Source: JAXGTO01 sp040774885
Lineage (GTDB): Bacteria > Actinomycetota > Coriobacteriia > Coriobacteriales > Eggerthellaceae
DNA: 64,000 bases
Assembly: GCA_040774885.1 (NCBI GenBank)
Contig: JAXGTO010000005.1
Span: 11,014 to 75,013 of the forward strand
Reading direction: 5' to 3'
Numbering within the stretch: position 1 is the stretch's first letter; each line of letters opens with the position of its first letter. This document shows positions 24,388 through 34,156 of this stretch, in pieces. Under the pieces are notes generated by a model. That model was given only the letters and a program-made list of their open reading frames with translations, was not told where the DNA came from and did not search any database. The translations under genes and the position numbers were made by a program.

Positions 24388-24759
24388 GGTCGGCGATTCC
24401 CTTCATTTGGGCAAATCTTCGGCGCTGAAGCAGCGCAGAGTCGTCCTTTTCTTTGAGTATAACGCTTCACCAGCCCCTCCACGCCGCCCATCCGCGCAGA
24501 ACGGGCGGCTGTTTTCCGCAACGCCTACGCGAACGTGGCCCAGCGTCACGCCTTGTCCGTTTGCGCAAAATCGCAGCTTGCCATCCTGCTGCGGCAGGTC
24601 CTGCCGAACCCATCTTGCCCATTCGCATAGAACCGGCAACACGGACGCAGGGACGCGTGGTATCCTTTCGGCAACGGGTGGCACATCAGCATCCCCGCAC
24701 CCAGGCGCGCCGTTTCGGCAACGCCGATGCCGCATCATTTCCCGAAAGGAATGATGGCC
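24388..24759. other. Intergenic region between divergent yqhA-like and DUF2252 genes
   Basis: 372 bases without a credible gene. It contains a minus-strand -10 TATACT (24461-24456) for the YqhA gene. On the plus strand an extended -10, TGGTATCCT (24658-24666), lies about 90 bases before the DUF2252 gene. Neither has a good -35. No strong hairpin or repeat was seen. Confidence 0.4.
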
Positions 24760-26166
24760 ATGACCTCCAGTCGGATCAATGACAGCATGCCGCCCCTGAG
24801 CGTTGAAGAGGCGACGGCACTGGGCAAGGCGAAGCGATCGACGGTGTCGCGTCGGGCGCAGGGCGTTTGGATGCCCCCCGCCAATCGGCCGAGCCCAGTT
24901 GATTTGATCAAGTCGCAAGAAGCCAACCGTGTTACCAGTCTTATTCCCCTGCGCTATGAACGCATGGGCGTGTCGGCGTTCACCTTCTATCGCGGCGCGG
25001 CCCTCATCATGGCCAACGACCTGGCCACCACTCCTTCTACGGGCCTGACCGTGCAAGCGTGCGGCGACTGCCACATATCCAATTTCGGCGCCTATGCGTC
25101 ACCCGAGCGGCACCTGGTGTTCGACATCAACGACTTCGACGAAACCCTGCCCGGCCCGTGGGAATGGGACGTCAAACGCATGGCTGCGAGTGTGGAGATC
25201 TGCGGCCGCGATCGCGGATTTTCGCGCAAAGAACGCCGTACCTGCGTTATCGCTTGCGTTGGCGCATACCGAAAAGCAATGGCCGACATGGCGCAAAAGG
25301 GCAACCTCGATGTCTGGTATTCGCAGGTCGATCTGGATGAACCGCTCAAGCAGCTTGCTGCTTCCTCGAAGAAGAAAGAATCGAAACTTGCCCAAAAGAC
25401 GCTGGCTGAATCCGAGAAAAAGACCAGCCTGCGTGCGCTCGAAAAGCTGACGGAAGTGGTCGACGGCAAACGCCGCATCATCAGCAATCCGCCGATCATC
25501 GTTCCATTGCGCGATTTGGAAGACCCGCGCATCGCCCGGAACGCCGAGAAGATCATCCGCGCCATGGTAATAACCTACGGATCCAGCATCGCCCCCGACA
25601 AGCGTCATCTGCTGAGCCAGTATCGTTTCGTCGATGCCGCCCAAAAAGTGGTGGGCGTGGGCAGCGTGGGCACGCGCTGCTGGATAGCAGTGCTCGAGGG
25701 TCGCGACGAGCACGACCCGCTGGTGCTCCAGATCAAAGAAGCGCAGCACTCGGTGCTCGAACGTTATCTGGAAAAATGCGATGTCGACCAGCAGGGCCAG
25801 CGCGTCGTCGAAGGGCAGCGCCTGATGCAGACCTCCAGCGACATCCTGCTGGGATGGATGCGCGGAAAGACCTTGGAGGGCAACACGTGCGACTTCTATA
25901 TCCGCCAGCTGTGGGATTGGAAGTCATCGGCCGATCTCAGCACGGTATCGCCCAAAGCCCTGGAACTCTATTCCACGCTGTGCGCCGGCACGCTGGCCCG
26001 CTCGCATGCTAGAACCGGCAACCGGTTCGCAATTTCAGGTTATCTGGGATCGAACGATTCGTTCGATTGCGCCCTGGCCGATTTCGCCAGCGCCTATGCT
26101 GATCAAAACGAAAAAGACTATGCCGAGTTCAAGGAAGCCCTGAAAAAGGGAGACGGCCTGCTCTAA
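24760..26166 (+). CDS. DUF2252 family protein
   Basis: 468 residues matching the DUF2252 pattern: RMGVSAFTFYRGAA, then CGDCHISNFGAYASPERHLVFDINDFDET, then WEWDVKRMAAS. The HxxN and DxNDFD motifs resemble the catalytic and metal positions of kinase-like folds. The family has been compared with aminoglycoside phosphotransferases, but no function is established. Three ATGs (24751, 24754, 24760) follow AAGGA at 24746-24750; the third has the best spacing. It appears monocistronic. Confidence 0.75.
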   Translation: MTSSRINDSMPPLSVEEATALGKAKRSTVSRRAQGVWMPPANRPSPVDLIKSQEANRVTSLIPLRYERMGVSAFTFYRGAALIMANDLATTPSTGLTVQACGDCHISNFGAYASPERHLVFDINDFDETLPGPWEWDVKRMAASVEICGRDRGFSRKERRTCVIACVGAYRKAMADMAQKGNLDVWYSQVDLDEPLKQLAASSKKKESKLAQKTLAESEKKTSLRALEKLTEVVDGKRRIISNPPIIVPLRDLEDPRIARNAEKIIRAMVITYGSSIAPDKRHLLSQYRFVDAAQKVVGVGSVGTRCWIAVLEGRDEHDPLVLQIKEAQHSVLERYLEKCDVDQQGQRVVEGQRLMQTSSDILLGWMRGKTLEGNTCDFYIRQLWDWKSSADLSTVSPKALELYSTLCAGTLARSHARTGNRFAISGYLGSNDSFDCALADFASAYADQNEKDYAEFKEALKKGDGLL

Positions 26167-26565
26167 GGCCCGCCGCTCGATAACGGTCCTTGCCTCGAGC
26201 CTTCCGCAAAGATCGTTTGCAGCAGCAACCTGGCGCTACCGTAACAGCGACCTTAGCAACGAGCCTTCCACGAAGGTCACGCCTTGAGACGAATCCAGAA
26301 GCTGAAGCACTTCTGTCGCTCGGATAAACCCAACGCCCGACAACCCCTGCGATGAGCACGCCTTGAATGGTGCGAACTGCCGCCATGCGCTTAACCGGCT
26401 CAGCCTCCAAGATGACCGCGCTCAGAAAAAACAGCGAAGAAGGGACTTGTCATAGCCAAGCCGTTGTCTACATCCATGATGGCCATGCTCGGGGGGATGA
26501 TGAAGTAGGACGTTTCCTTGACCAAGCCACCATCTGCTCCATTTGCATCGACTTCGGGCTATTTT
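26167..26565. other. Gene-poor stretch after the DUF2252 gene
   Basis: No open frame here looks protein-like. Two copies of a short imperfect direct repeat around CGAGCCTTCC are seen near 26192-26220 and 26250-26280. No RNA gene or terminator is recognisable. Confidence 0.4.
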
Positions 26566-26696
26566 TTAACAAAAAGCGGCACTTTCCGCGATTTTTGGAG
26601 CAACATTCGGTGACCCCCACTGCATAACCCCAGGTCGCTACTTTTTCAAAGGGAAAGGCAGCCAGAATAATCGCGGAAAGTGCCACTTTTTGTTAA
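26566..26696. repeat. 131-bp MITE-like element with 28-bp terminal inverted repeats
   Basis: The arms at 26566-26593 and 26669-26696 are inverted repeats identical at 27 of 28 positions. Both begin at a TTAA and share the core GGCACTTTCCGCGATT or its one-base variant. The 75-base interior has no transposase. Such short elements are usually mobilised in trans. The arms would also form a long RNA hairpin. No target-site duplication is evident. Confidence 0.6.
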
Positions 26697-26756
26697 TTTC
26701 CGACGCATTCTCGTGGTATCGACGTCGGCTCATGAAGACGGAGCACAAAAACCGCC

Positions 26757-26945
26757 GGGGCTTCGGGTTCGGCTCGGGATGGGATTGGGATTGGGATTGG
26801 GATTGGGATTGGGCTTCGGGTTCGGCTCGGGATGGGATTGGGATTGGGATTGGGATTGGGATTGGGATTGGGCTTCGGGTTCGGCTCGGGCTCGGGCTTC
26901 CGGTTAAGCTCGGGGGCCCGCTTGGGCTTCGGCTCGGGCTCGGGG
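26757..26945. repeat. GGGATT hexamer array with higher-order G-rich repeat
   Basis: Five (26781-26810) and six (26834-26869) perfect GGGATT units, each block preceded by an identical 23-base G-rich spacer (26758-26780 and 26811-26833). A third, diverging spacer copy follows (26870-26945). Runs of GGG every six bases on the plus strand give strong G-quadruplex potential. Open frames through the array encode only Trp-Asp or Gly-Leu/Ile repeats and are not taken as genes. Confidence 0.9.
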
Positions 26946-26967
26946 TTAGGAACTGATTTCTAGTTTG

Positions 26968-27279
26968 TCAGATGAACTTGACCGCGGTGCCGTAGCAGAG
27001 CACGCTGACGATTCCGCTGCCGATCGACCCGCTGGCGATGCGCATGGCCACAACGGCATCGGCACCCAATTCTTCGGCCTTGGCTTCCATGTTCTTCTGC
27101 GCAGCCACGCGGGATTTGCCGCATAAATCCTGGATCAAGGGCTGCTGCCCGCCGAACACGCTGCGCATTCCCACCAGCATGTTGTGAATGCGGTCGCGCG
27201 AAGCAACCATGTTGCCGGTGACCACCCCGAGCGTCTGCAGAGTATGGCCGTCGACGGTTTCGGCAGTGGTTACTATCAT
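26968..27279 (-). CDS. YbjQ/UPF0145 family protein
   Basis: 103 residues, the usual length of this small family. Typical stretches are GVVTGNMVASRDRIHN near the start, EELGADAVVAMRI in the second half and a hydrophobic C-terminus. The family is annotated as putative heavy-metal-binding from fold similarity, but a role is not established. AAAGGA precedes ATG 27279; a GTG/ATG further upstream would overlap this site. Confidence 0.8.
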   Translation of the reverse strand: MIVTTAETVDGHTLQTLGVVTGNMVASRDRIHNMLVGMRSVFGGQQPLIQDLCGKSRVAAQKNMEAKAEELGADAVVAMRIASGSIGSGIVSVLCYGTAVKFI

Positions 27280-27444
27280 GGCTGGTCCTTTCATCGTTCA
27301 GCAACGGGAAGCGGCAGAATCAGCCTCCCAACCAGGGAAGCCGCCATGGAGCCGGAGCCTCTGCGCTCCGCCGCGTCACTCCCCACCGCGCATGATACGC
27401 CTCTGGCATACGCTATTCCATGGCACAAGGAAGCGTACCCGCGT

Positions 27445-27625
27445 AAAATGCAGTGTTTTTTCGAGTACGAACACGATGGCAGCTGGGCAGGTCGTCGAGA
27501 TTGCCGCAAGGGGAAACGACGGCACTATCTGCTTCGACGGCATCGGCATAAAATGCAGCCGTTTTCGAGTACGGGCCCAACAGTCGGGTGGGTCGTCGAA
27601 ATCGCCGCAAGGGGAAACGACAGCG
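27445..27625. repeat. Two degenerate tandem copies of the thrH 3' end
   Basis: Two imperfect direct repeats of about 101-105 bases, aligned on AAAATGCAG (27445 and 27550) and CCGCAAGGGGAAACGAC (27504 and 27605). They also align with the last ~90 bases of thrH (27648-27750), for example at GTCGTCGA and the GATGCC(A/G)TC(A/G)AAGC segment. They look like decayed duplications of the thrH C-terminal codons and carry no intact frame. Most of the 368-base gap 27280-27647 is made of them. Confidence 0.6.
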
Positions 27626-27647
27626 GTGCCGCGGAAGAGGATTCCGT

Positions 27648-28250
27648 TTACTCGAGCACGGATTCGATGGCGGCCAACAGGTCGTCGAACTCGTCATAGG
27701 CGGGAACGTCGGGATTGTCCGCTTTGATGGCATCGGTGCTGCGGAACAGGAACCCGGCTTTCCCCGCACGGATCATCCCCAGATCGTTGAAGCTGTCACC
27801 TGCGGCGATGGTGGTGCATCCGCAACTCTGGAAGGCGCGCACCGTGGTGAGTTTCGACTGGTCGCAGCGCATCTCGTAACCGGTTATCGCCCCATCATCG
27901 GCCACCTGGAGCGTATTGCAGAACAAGGTGGGGCGTCCCAGCTTGCGCATAAGCGGTGCGGCGAATTGCGTGAACGTGTCGCTGATGATGACAACCTGCG
28001 TCCGATCGCGCAGCGCGTCCAAAAACTCCGCAGCGCCCGGCAAAGGATCGATGGTGTCGATGGTGTCCTGGATCTGCTTGAGCCCCAGCCCGTGCTGGCG
28101 CAAGATGTCCAACCGGTACGCCATGAGCTTGTCGTAATCGGGTTCGTCGCGCGTGGTAAGGCGCAACTCCGGTATGCCGCTGGCCTCGGAAAACGCAATC
28201 CAGATTTCGGGCACCAACACGCCTTCCAAGTCCAAGCACACCACGTCCAT
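27648..28250 (-). CDS. thrH: ThrH-type phosphoserine phosphatase / homoserine phosphotransferase
   Basis: 200-residue HAD-superfamily enzyme. Motif I is CLDLEGVLVPEIW (nucleophile Asp7; Glu9 replaces the usual second Asp, as in Pseudomonas ThrH). Motif II is VVIISDTF and motif III is AAGDSFNDLGM. The family dephosphorylates phosphoserine and can transfer phosphate to homoserine. No SerB is in the window, so it could complete serine synthesis begun by SerA (15340-16506). The C-terminus EFDDLLAAIESVLE is present in degenerate duplicates downstream. Confidence 0.85.
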   Translation of the reverse strand: MDVVCLDLEGVLVPEIWIAFSEASGIPELRLTTRDEPDYDKLMAYRLDILRQHGLGLKQIQDTIDTIDPLPGAAEFLDALRDRTQVVIISDTFTQFAAPLMRKLGRPTLFCNTLQVADDGAITGYEMRCDQSKLTTVRAFQSCGCTTIAAGDSFNDLGMIRAGKAGFLFRSTDAIKADNPDVPAYDEFDDLLAAIESVLE

Positions 28251-28329
28251 GGGGATTCCCTTCGTCTAAGCATTTACGGGCCGCATCGGCCCGAATGGTC
28301 GGTTTCCCACTATAGCGGGTCAAGCGCCG

Positions 28330-29121
28330 TCAACAGCGCGGGGCGGCATTCGTTCCGCGAACGCGCCAAATGGCGTAGGCGTTGAGCGCACCCGTGCGGC
28401 CATCCGCATCGTAGCGCGAAAGCAACTCCGCTTCGTCTTTCACAAAATGAGCCAGCGCCTCGATCTGAGAATCGTCGAAGCTGTGGCAATAGCGGTAGCA
28501 CCCGGGCACGCCCTTCCATCCCACCAGATAGTCGCCGGCATCCAGTTCGGGCAGGCCCGTGTCGGCAAGCGCTTGCGGCTGGAGCGCGGCCGCCTTGGCC
28601 GCCAGCCCAGGGTCGTCCATGAACCGCCAAAACGAAACGGCAACCACCCCGCCGGCGCGCACGCAGCCGAACAGCTGGCGCAAAACGCGCTGCCGCCACG
28701 CCATGGTGGGCACATGGTGCATGAAACCGAAGCAAACCGCCGCATCGCAGACGGGCACGTCGGCAGCCAGCACAGCGTTTTCGCCCCGTTGCAAGTTTTC
28801 CAACACATCCAGATGCCGGTATTCGATGGAGGCATCGTGCGCCGCCCATTCGGGTAGCAGGTCATCGCAGCAATCGAAGGCTGAAAAACGCCAATCCCGC
28901 TGGGGGCGGCAATCGGCGGCATACGATTCGAATCGCAGATTTCCGCACGCCAGATCGAGGACTCGGCACGGATCGCCAGGAACAACCGAATCATCGATCG
29001 AGTCCACGCAACGGCGCCAGCCAGGCCATCCGTTTACGCGCGTGGCAGAAAAGGCAGCGCTCTGGCTGCGGTAGAATTCGTTGTTCAGGCGGCAAAGCGC
29101 CTCTCTGGTGCGAGTGTCCAT
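28330..29121 (-). CDS. Trm9-like SAM-dependent methyltransferase
   Basis: 263 residues, class I Rossmann methyltransferase: motif I RVLDLACGNLRF, then HLDVL, then VCFGFMHHVPTMAWRQRVLRQLFG. The N-terminal FYRSQSAAFSATRVNGWPGW parallels the Trm9/ABH8 opening (VYxxIAxHFSxTRYxxWP). Trm9 methylates carboxymethyl-uridine at tRNA position 34, the product of Elp3 chemistry, and an Elp3 gene starts 62 bases away on the opposite strand. Family and context therefore point to tRNA wobble modification. The bacterial substrate is an inference. No strong ribosome binding site is seen before ATG 29121. Confidence 0.7.
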   Translation of the reverse strand: MDTRTREALCRLNNEFYRSQSAAFSATRVNGWPGWRRCVDSIDDSVVPGDPCRVLDLACGNLRFESYAADCRPQRDWRFSAFDCCDDLLPEWAAHDASIEYRHLDVLENLQRGENAVLAADVPVCDAAVCFGFMHHVPTMAWRQRVLRQLFGCVRAGGVVAVSFWRFMDDPGLAAKAAALQPQALADTGLPELDAGDYLVGWKGVPGCYRYCHSFDDSQIEALAHFVKDEAELLSRYDADGRTGALNAYAIWRVRGTNAAPRC

Positions 29122-29183
29122 GGCGTATCGTTATCCGTTTCAGGCGGCATGCATCGGTTCCATCTTATAGAATCGAAAAGGTG

Positions 29184-31027
<1,844 letters not shown>

Positions 31028-31031
<4 letters not shown>

Positions 31032-31795
31032 ACGTGGCCATCATCACCGGAGCATCATCGGGAATGGGGCGCGCTTTCGCCCAACGCATTGCCGCCGACA
31101 ATTCGGTCGACGAGCTCTGGCTGGTTGCGCGACGCCGTGATCGTCTTGAAGAACTCGCATCCCATCTGGATAAACCCTGCCGCTGCCTGCCAGCCGACCT
31201 TTCCGACACAACGCAGATCGACGGCCTCGCCGTCTTGCTGAAAAAGGAACATCCCGATGTGCGCTATCTGGTCAACGATGCAGGCTTGGGCAAAATGGGA
31301 ACTTGGCAGACCATCGACGCCGCAGGAAACGACGCGATGATAGACGTGAACTGCCGCGCACTGGTGCGCATGAGCACCGCCGTGCTTCCCTTCATGGGAC
31401 GCGGATCGCATCTGCTGCAGATAGACTCTTGCGCTGCCTTCACGCCCCTTCCCCACCTGGGCGTCTACGCCGCCAGCAAGGCTTTCGTGCAAAGTTACAC
31501 GCGCAGCCTGCGTTGGGAGCTGCACGGCCGCGGCATTGCGGCAACCGCCATCTGCCCGGGCTGGGTGAAAACCGAATTCGCCGCAGTAGCGCGAGGGACC
31601 GACGATGCCCACGATGTCCGGCACCTGCTAGGCGCCCAAAAGCCCGAAACGGTGGTCCGTCGAGCGCTTCTGGCCAATCGGCTGCATTTCGCCATAGCAA
31701 CCTGCGGAATCGGAGCGTTCCTGCTGCGCATTCTGGGCAAGTTCCTGCCCCATTGCATCACCATGGCCGGCTGGGAAGGCGTACGACGCCTCTAA
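31028..31795 (+). CDS. Short-chain dehydrogenase/reductase
   Basis: 255 residues: NAD(P) motif TGASSGMG (8-15), NDAG instead of the usual NNAG, catalytic Ser in IDSCAAF, Tyr147 and Lys151 in YAASK, then CPGWVKTEF. ATG overlaps the elp3 stop (ATGA), so the two are co-translated. A hydrophobic C-terminal segment (GIGAFLLRILGKFLP) may contact the membrane. Substrate unknown; the coupling to elp3 may be only operonic. Confidence 0.8.
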
Positions 31796-31909
31796 CAGGC
31801 AACCCGTTTTCAAGCAGCGAACGGCCGCATGCGGCAAAGCAGGTCGAGGTCGGCCGCAGCCAAAGAGAGCCGGGCCGCCTGGGCAAACCGAGCATCGGAC
31901 TCTTGGGCG

Positions 31910-33130
31910 TCAGGCCGCCGCGGATGCCGTTGCGGAACGGCTCGTCGTGGACGACTGACCGGAATCGGTAGAAGTGCTCCCCGTCGAAGACGAGCCCGAC
32001 CCCGTGCCCGAAGAAGAAGTGCCCGACTGCCCGGACGACGATCCGCTGCTATCCGTCGACGTGCCAGACGATCCCGTAGAAGTGCCAGACGACGACCCCG
32101 ACGACGAACTCCCCGAACCGGTCTGGGAATCCGTCGACCCAGATGAAGTCCCGCTAGAAGACGATTGCCCCGCATTCTGAGACGACGAAGAATTCTGGCT
32201 GGTTCCCGACTGGTTGGAAGTCGAGCCGGAGTCGTTCTTGGTCGAGTTGTTCGCCGTGTCATCGGAAGACGAAGCAGAGTCATTTGCGGCATCGGAAGCC
32301 GAGGCGTTATCCGCAGTGGCTGCGGGCGCGGTTGCCGAAGATGACGCGCCCGTCGAAGGCGCAGATGCCGTCTGGTCGGAAGCAGCCGTTTGGGCCGTGC
32401 CGGTTACCAAGGGCTCGGTTTTGGTGCCGATGCCGTTGCCTGCCGTGGCAAAATTGATGACCACCGCGCAAAGAACCACTGCCACCAGGGCCGATATAAC
32501 GGCCACGATAAGCACCCTGCGCTGCGATGTGCGCTTGCGATTTCGCTGATTGCGCTCCTGCAAAGCATCTTCGCTCAACTGCGCATCGGATCCCAACCGC
32601 GGCGTGGCGGTAGCGGCATGCGCACCGCGCGATCCCGTCCCCTGCACCTGGTCGAGCGTCTGCGTCTGCGCCTTGGTTGCATCGACGGTGCGCGGTGCAG
32701 TCGAATCCGTGTCGATGCGGGTGGTCTCGTCATCCGAAGAGCTGTGCAAGTCGCGCAATTTATCGGCAGAGGCCGAAAGGAACTTCTTGTAAAGCTGCGA
32801 GGTCAACGTGGCCACCACCGAGCCGACGGCAACGCCGATGACCGATCCGGTGATGCCGATTTGGGAAGACAGCAGCATGGACGTGACGGCAGCCAAAGCC
32901 GCCGCTATCACCTGGGCGATAGACAGATCCTCGAACAACCCGCCTTTTTTTGCAGGCTGCTCCTGCCCTCCCGAATTAGAGTGCTGCTGCGCCGAACCGC
33001 CGCCAACGGAAGCTTGCGCAACGGTTTGCTGTGAGCGGTATGCGTTTCGATTGCGTGCCGTTGCCGAGCGCTGTTGATAAGCGCGCTCGGTTTGCGAGCT
33101 CGACTGGGTACGGGGTCTTTCCTGTGTCAT
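31910..33130 (-). CDS. Membrane protein with a long Ser/Thr/Gly-rich C-terminal tail
   Basis: 406 residues, family not recognised. A polar Gln/Ser/Arg-rich N-terminus (1-65) is followed by a hydrophobic region (about 70-110, VIAAALAAVTSMLLSSQIG onward). Next come a charged linker ending in QRNRKRTSQRRV and a clear transmembrane helix (about 205-227, LIVAVISALVAVVLCAVVINFA). The last 165 residues are almost only Ser, Thr, Gly, Gln, Asn and Asp, such as SGSSSSGSSSGTSTGSSGTS. The positive-inside rule puts this tail outside the cell, as a wall-spanning or glycosylatable stalk. There is no sorting motif. A TTG start 12 bases upstream is possible; no strong ribosome site is seen. Confidence 0.65.
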   Translation of the reverse strand: MTQERPRTQSSSQTERAYQQRSATARNRNAYRSQQTVAQASVGGGSAQQHSNSGGQEQPAKKGGLFEDLSIAQVIAAALAAVTSMLLSSQIGITGSVIGVAVGSVVATLTSQLYKKFLSASADKLRDLHSSSDDETTRIDTDSTAPRTVDATKAQTQTLDQVQGTGSRGAHAATATPRLGSDAQLSEDALQERNQRNRKRTSQRRVLIVAVISALVAVVLCAVVINFATAGNGIGTKTEPLVTGTAQTAASDQTASAPSTGASSSATAPAATADNASASDAANDSASSSDDTANNSTKNDSGSTSNQSGTSQNSSSSQNAGQSSSSGTSSGSTDSQTGSGSSSSGSSSGTSTGSSGTSTDSSGSSSGQSGTSSSGTGSGSSSTGSTSTDSGQSSTTSRSATASAAA

Positions 33131-33379
33131 CTGTGAAGCCAAATCTTCGTCTTTCCGGTATGCGGGCGCACTGCGCCCTCGTGTTCATCCTTTAAAACAT
33201 ACGCCGCTGCACGCGCGAATTACAGGACCTGCGCAAAGCAAGCACCTCAATCACAGACCATCGGCATAAACGCAACGACCGCGTACCACTCTGGGTGCAC
33301 GCGGCCGGCATCGGGGTCCGTTTGAAGCGCTGCTCGGTGCAAACGACCTCGCAACTTCATTTTCGCGCGATTCTCACTT

Positions 33380-34156
33380 CTACACGTCCGCCAGGGCATC
33401 GGTCATTTCGCGCACGAATCCGCTCACGGGCTTGACGCAGTCCCGACCGCGTTCGGCGCAGAGCCTGACGATGGCGCTTCCCACGATGGCGCCATCGCAA
33501 TCTTTCGCCAAGTCGCATGCCTGCTGCGGCGTGGATATGCCGAAACCCACCGCACAGGGGATGTTGCTCTCTTCCCGCACCAATGCCACCATGGAAGCGA
33601 TATCCGCGGCGATGCTGCTGCGCTCGCCCGTCACCCCCAACGACGACACGATGTAGAGGAATCCCTGCGCTTCGCGGGCAATGGCGCGGATGCGTTCGTG
33701 CGACGTGGGCGCGATCATGGAAATCTGCGCGATGCCGTGGTCGGCGCACGCCTGTGCGAATTCACCGCGTTCCTCGAAGGGCACATCGGGCAAGATGATG
33801 CCCTGGAGTCCCGCTTCTTCGGCCCGTTTCATGAATGCGTCCGCGCTATATGAGAACACAACGTTTGCATACGTCATGAATACCAGCGGTACTTCGATGT
33901 CGACCCGCAGGCGTTCTACCAGCTCGAACGCATCATCGGTCACGGTACCGCCGGCCAGCGAACGCAGGTTGGCCTCCTGGATGACGGGACCTTCGGCTGT
34001 GGGGTCCGAAAACGGAATGCCCAGTTCAATCAAATCGGCTCCGGCGTCCACCATGGCGCGCACCAATCGTTCGGTGGTTTCCAGGTCGGGGTCGCCCACG
34101 GTGATGAAGGGGATGAAGGCCTTGCCGTGGTCGAAGGCCTGTGCGATGTCAGTCAT
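33380..34156 (-). CDS. trpA: Tryptophan synthase alpha chain
   Basis: 258 residues, standard length. It cleaves indole-3-glycerol phosphate to indole and glyceraldehyde 3-phosphate. Catalytic Glu and Asp lie in LIELGIPFSDPTAEGP; the phosphate-binding GERSSIAADI and VGFGIST loops are present. Last gene of the trp operon; its ATG (34156) overlaps the trpB end by 8 bases. Confidence 0.95.
   Translation of the reverse strand: MTDIAQAFDHGKAFIPFITVGDPDLETTERLVRAMVDAGADLIELGIPFSDPTAEGPVIQEANLRSLAGGTVTDDAFELVERLRVDIEVPLVFMTYANVVFSYSADAFMKRAEEAGLQGIILPDVPFEERGEFAQACADHGIAQISMIAPTSHERIRAIAREAQGFLYIVSSLGVTGERSSIAADIASMVALVREESNIPCAVGFGISTPQQACDLAKDCDGAIVGSAIVRLCAERGRDCVKPVSGFVREMTDALADV

Noticed and set aside
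26468..26686. A 72-residue minus-strand frame across the inverted-repeat element
   Set aside because: It covers one arm of the repeat, is AT-rich by repeat content and has no start signal; better explained by the element itself.
26680..26956. Proteins with Trp-Asp or Gly-Leu/Ile repeats through the GGGATT array
   Set aside because: They exist in two frames only because a hexamer repeat lacks stops; no ribosome site or homology supports translation.
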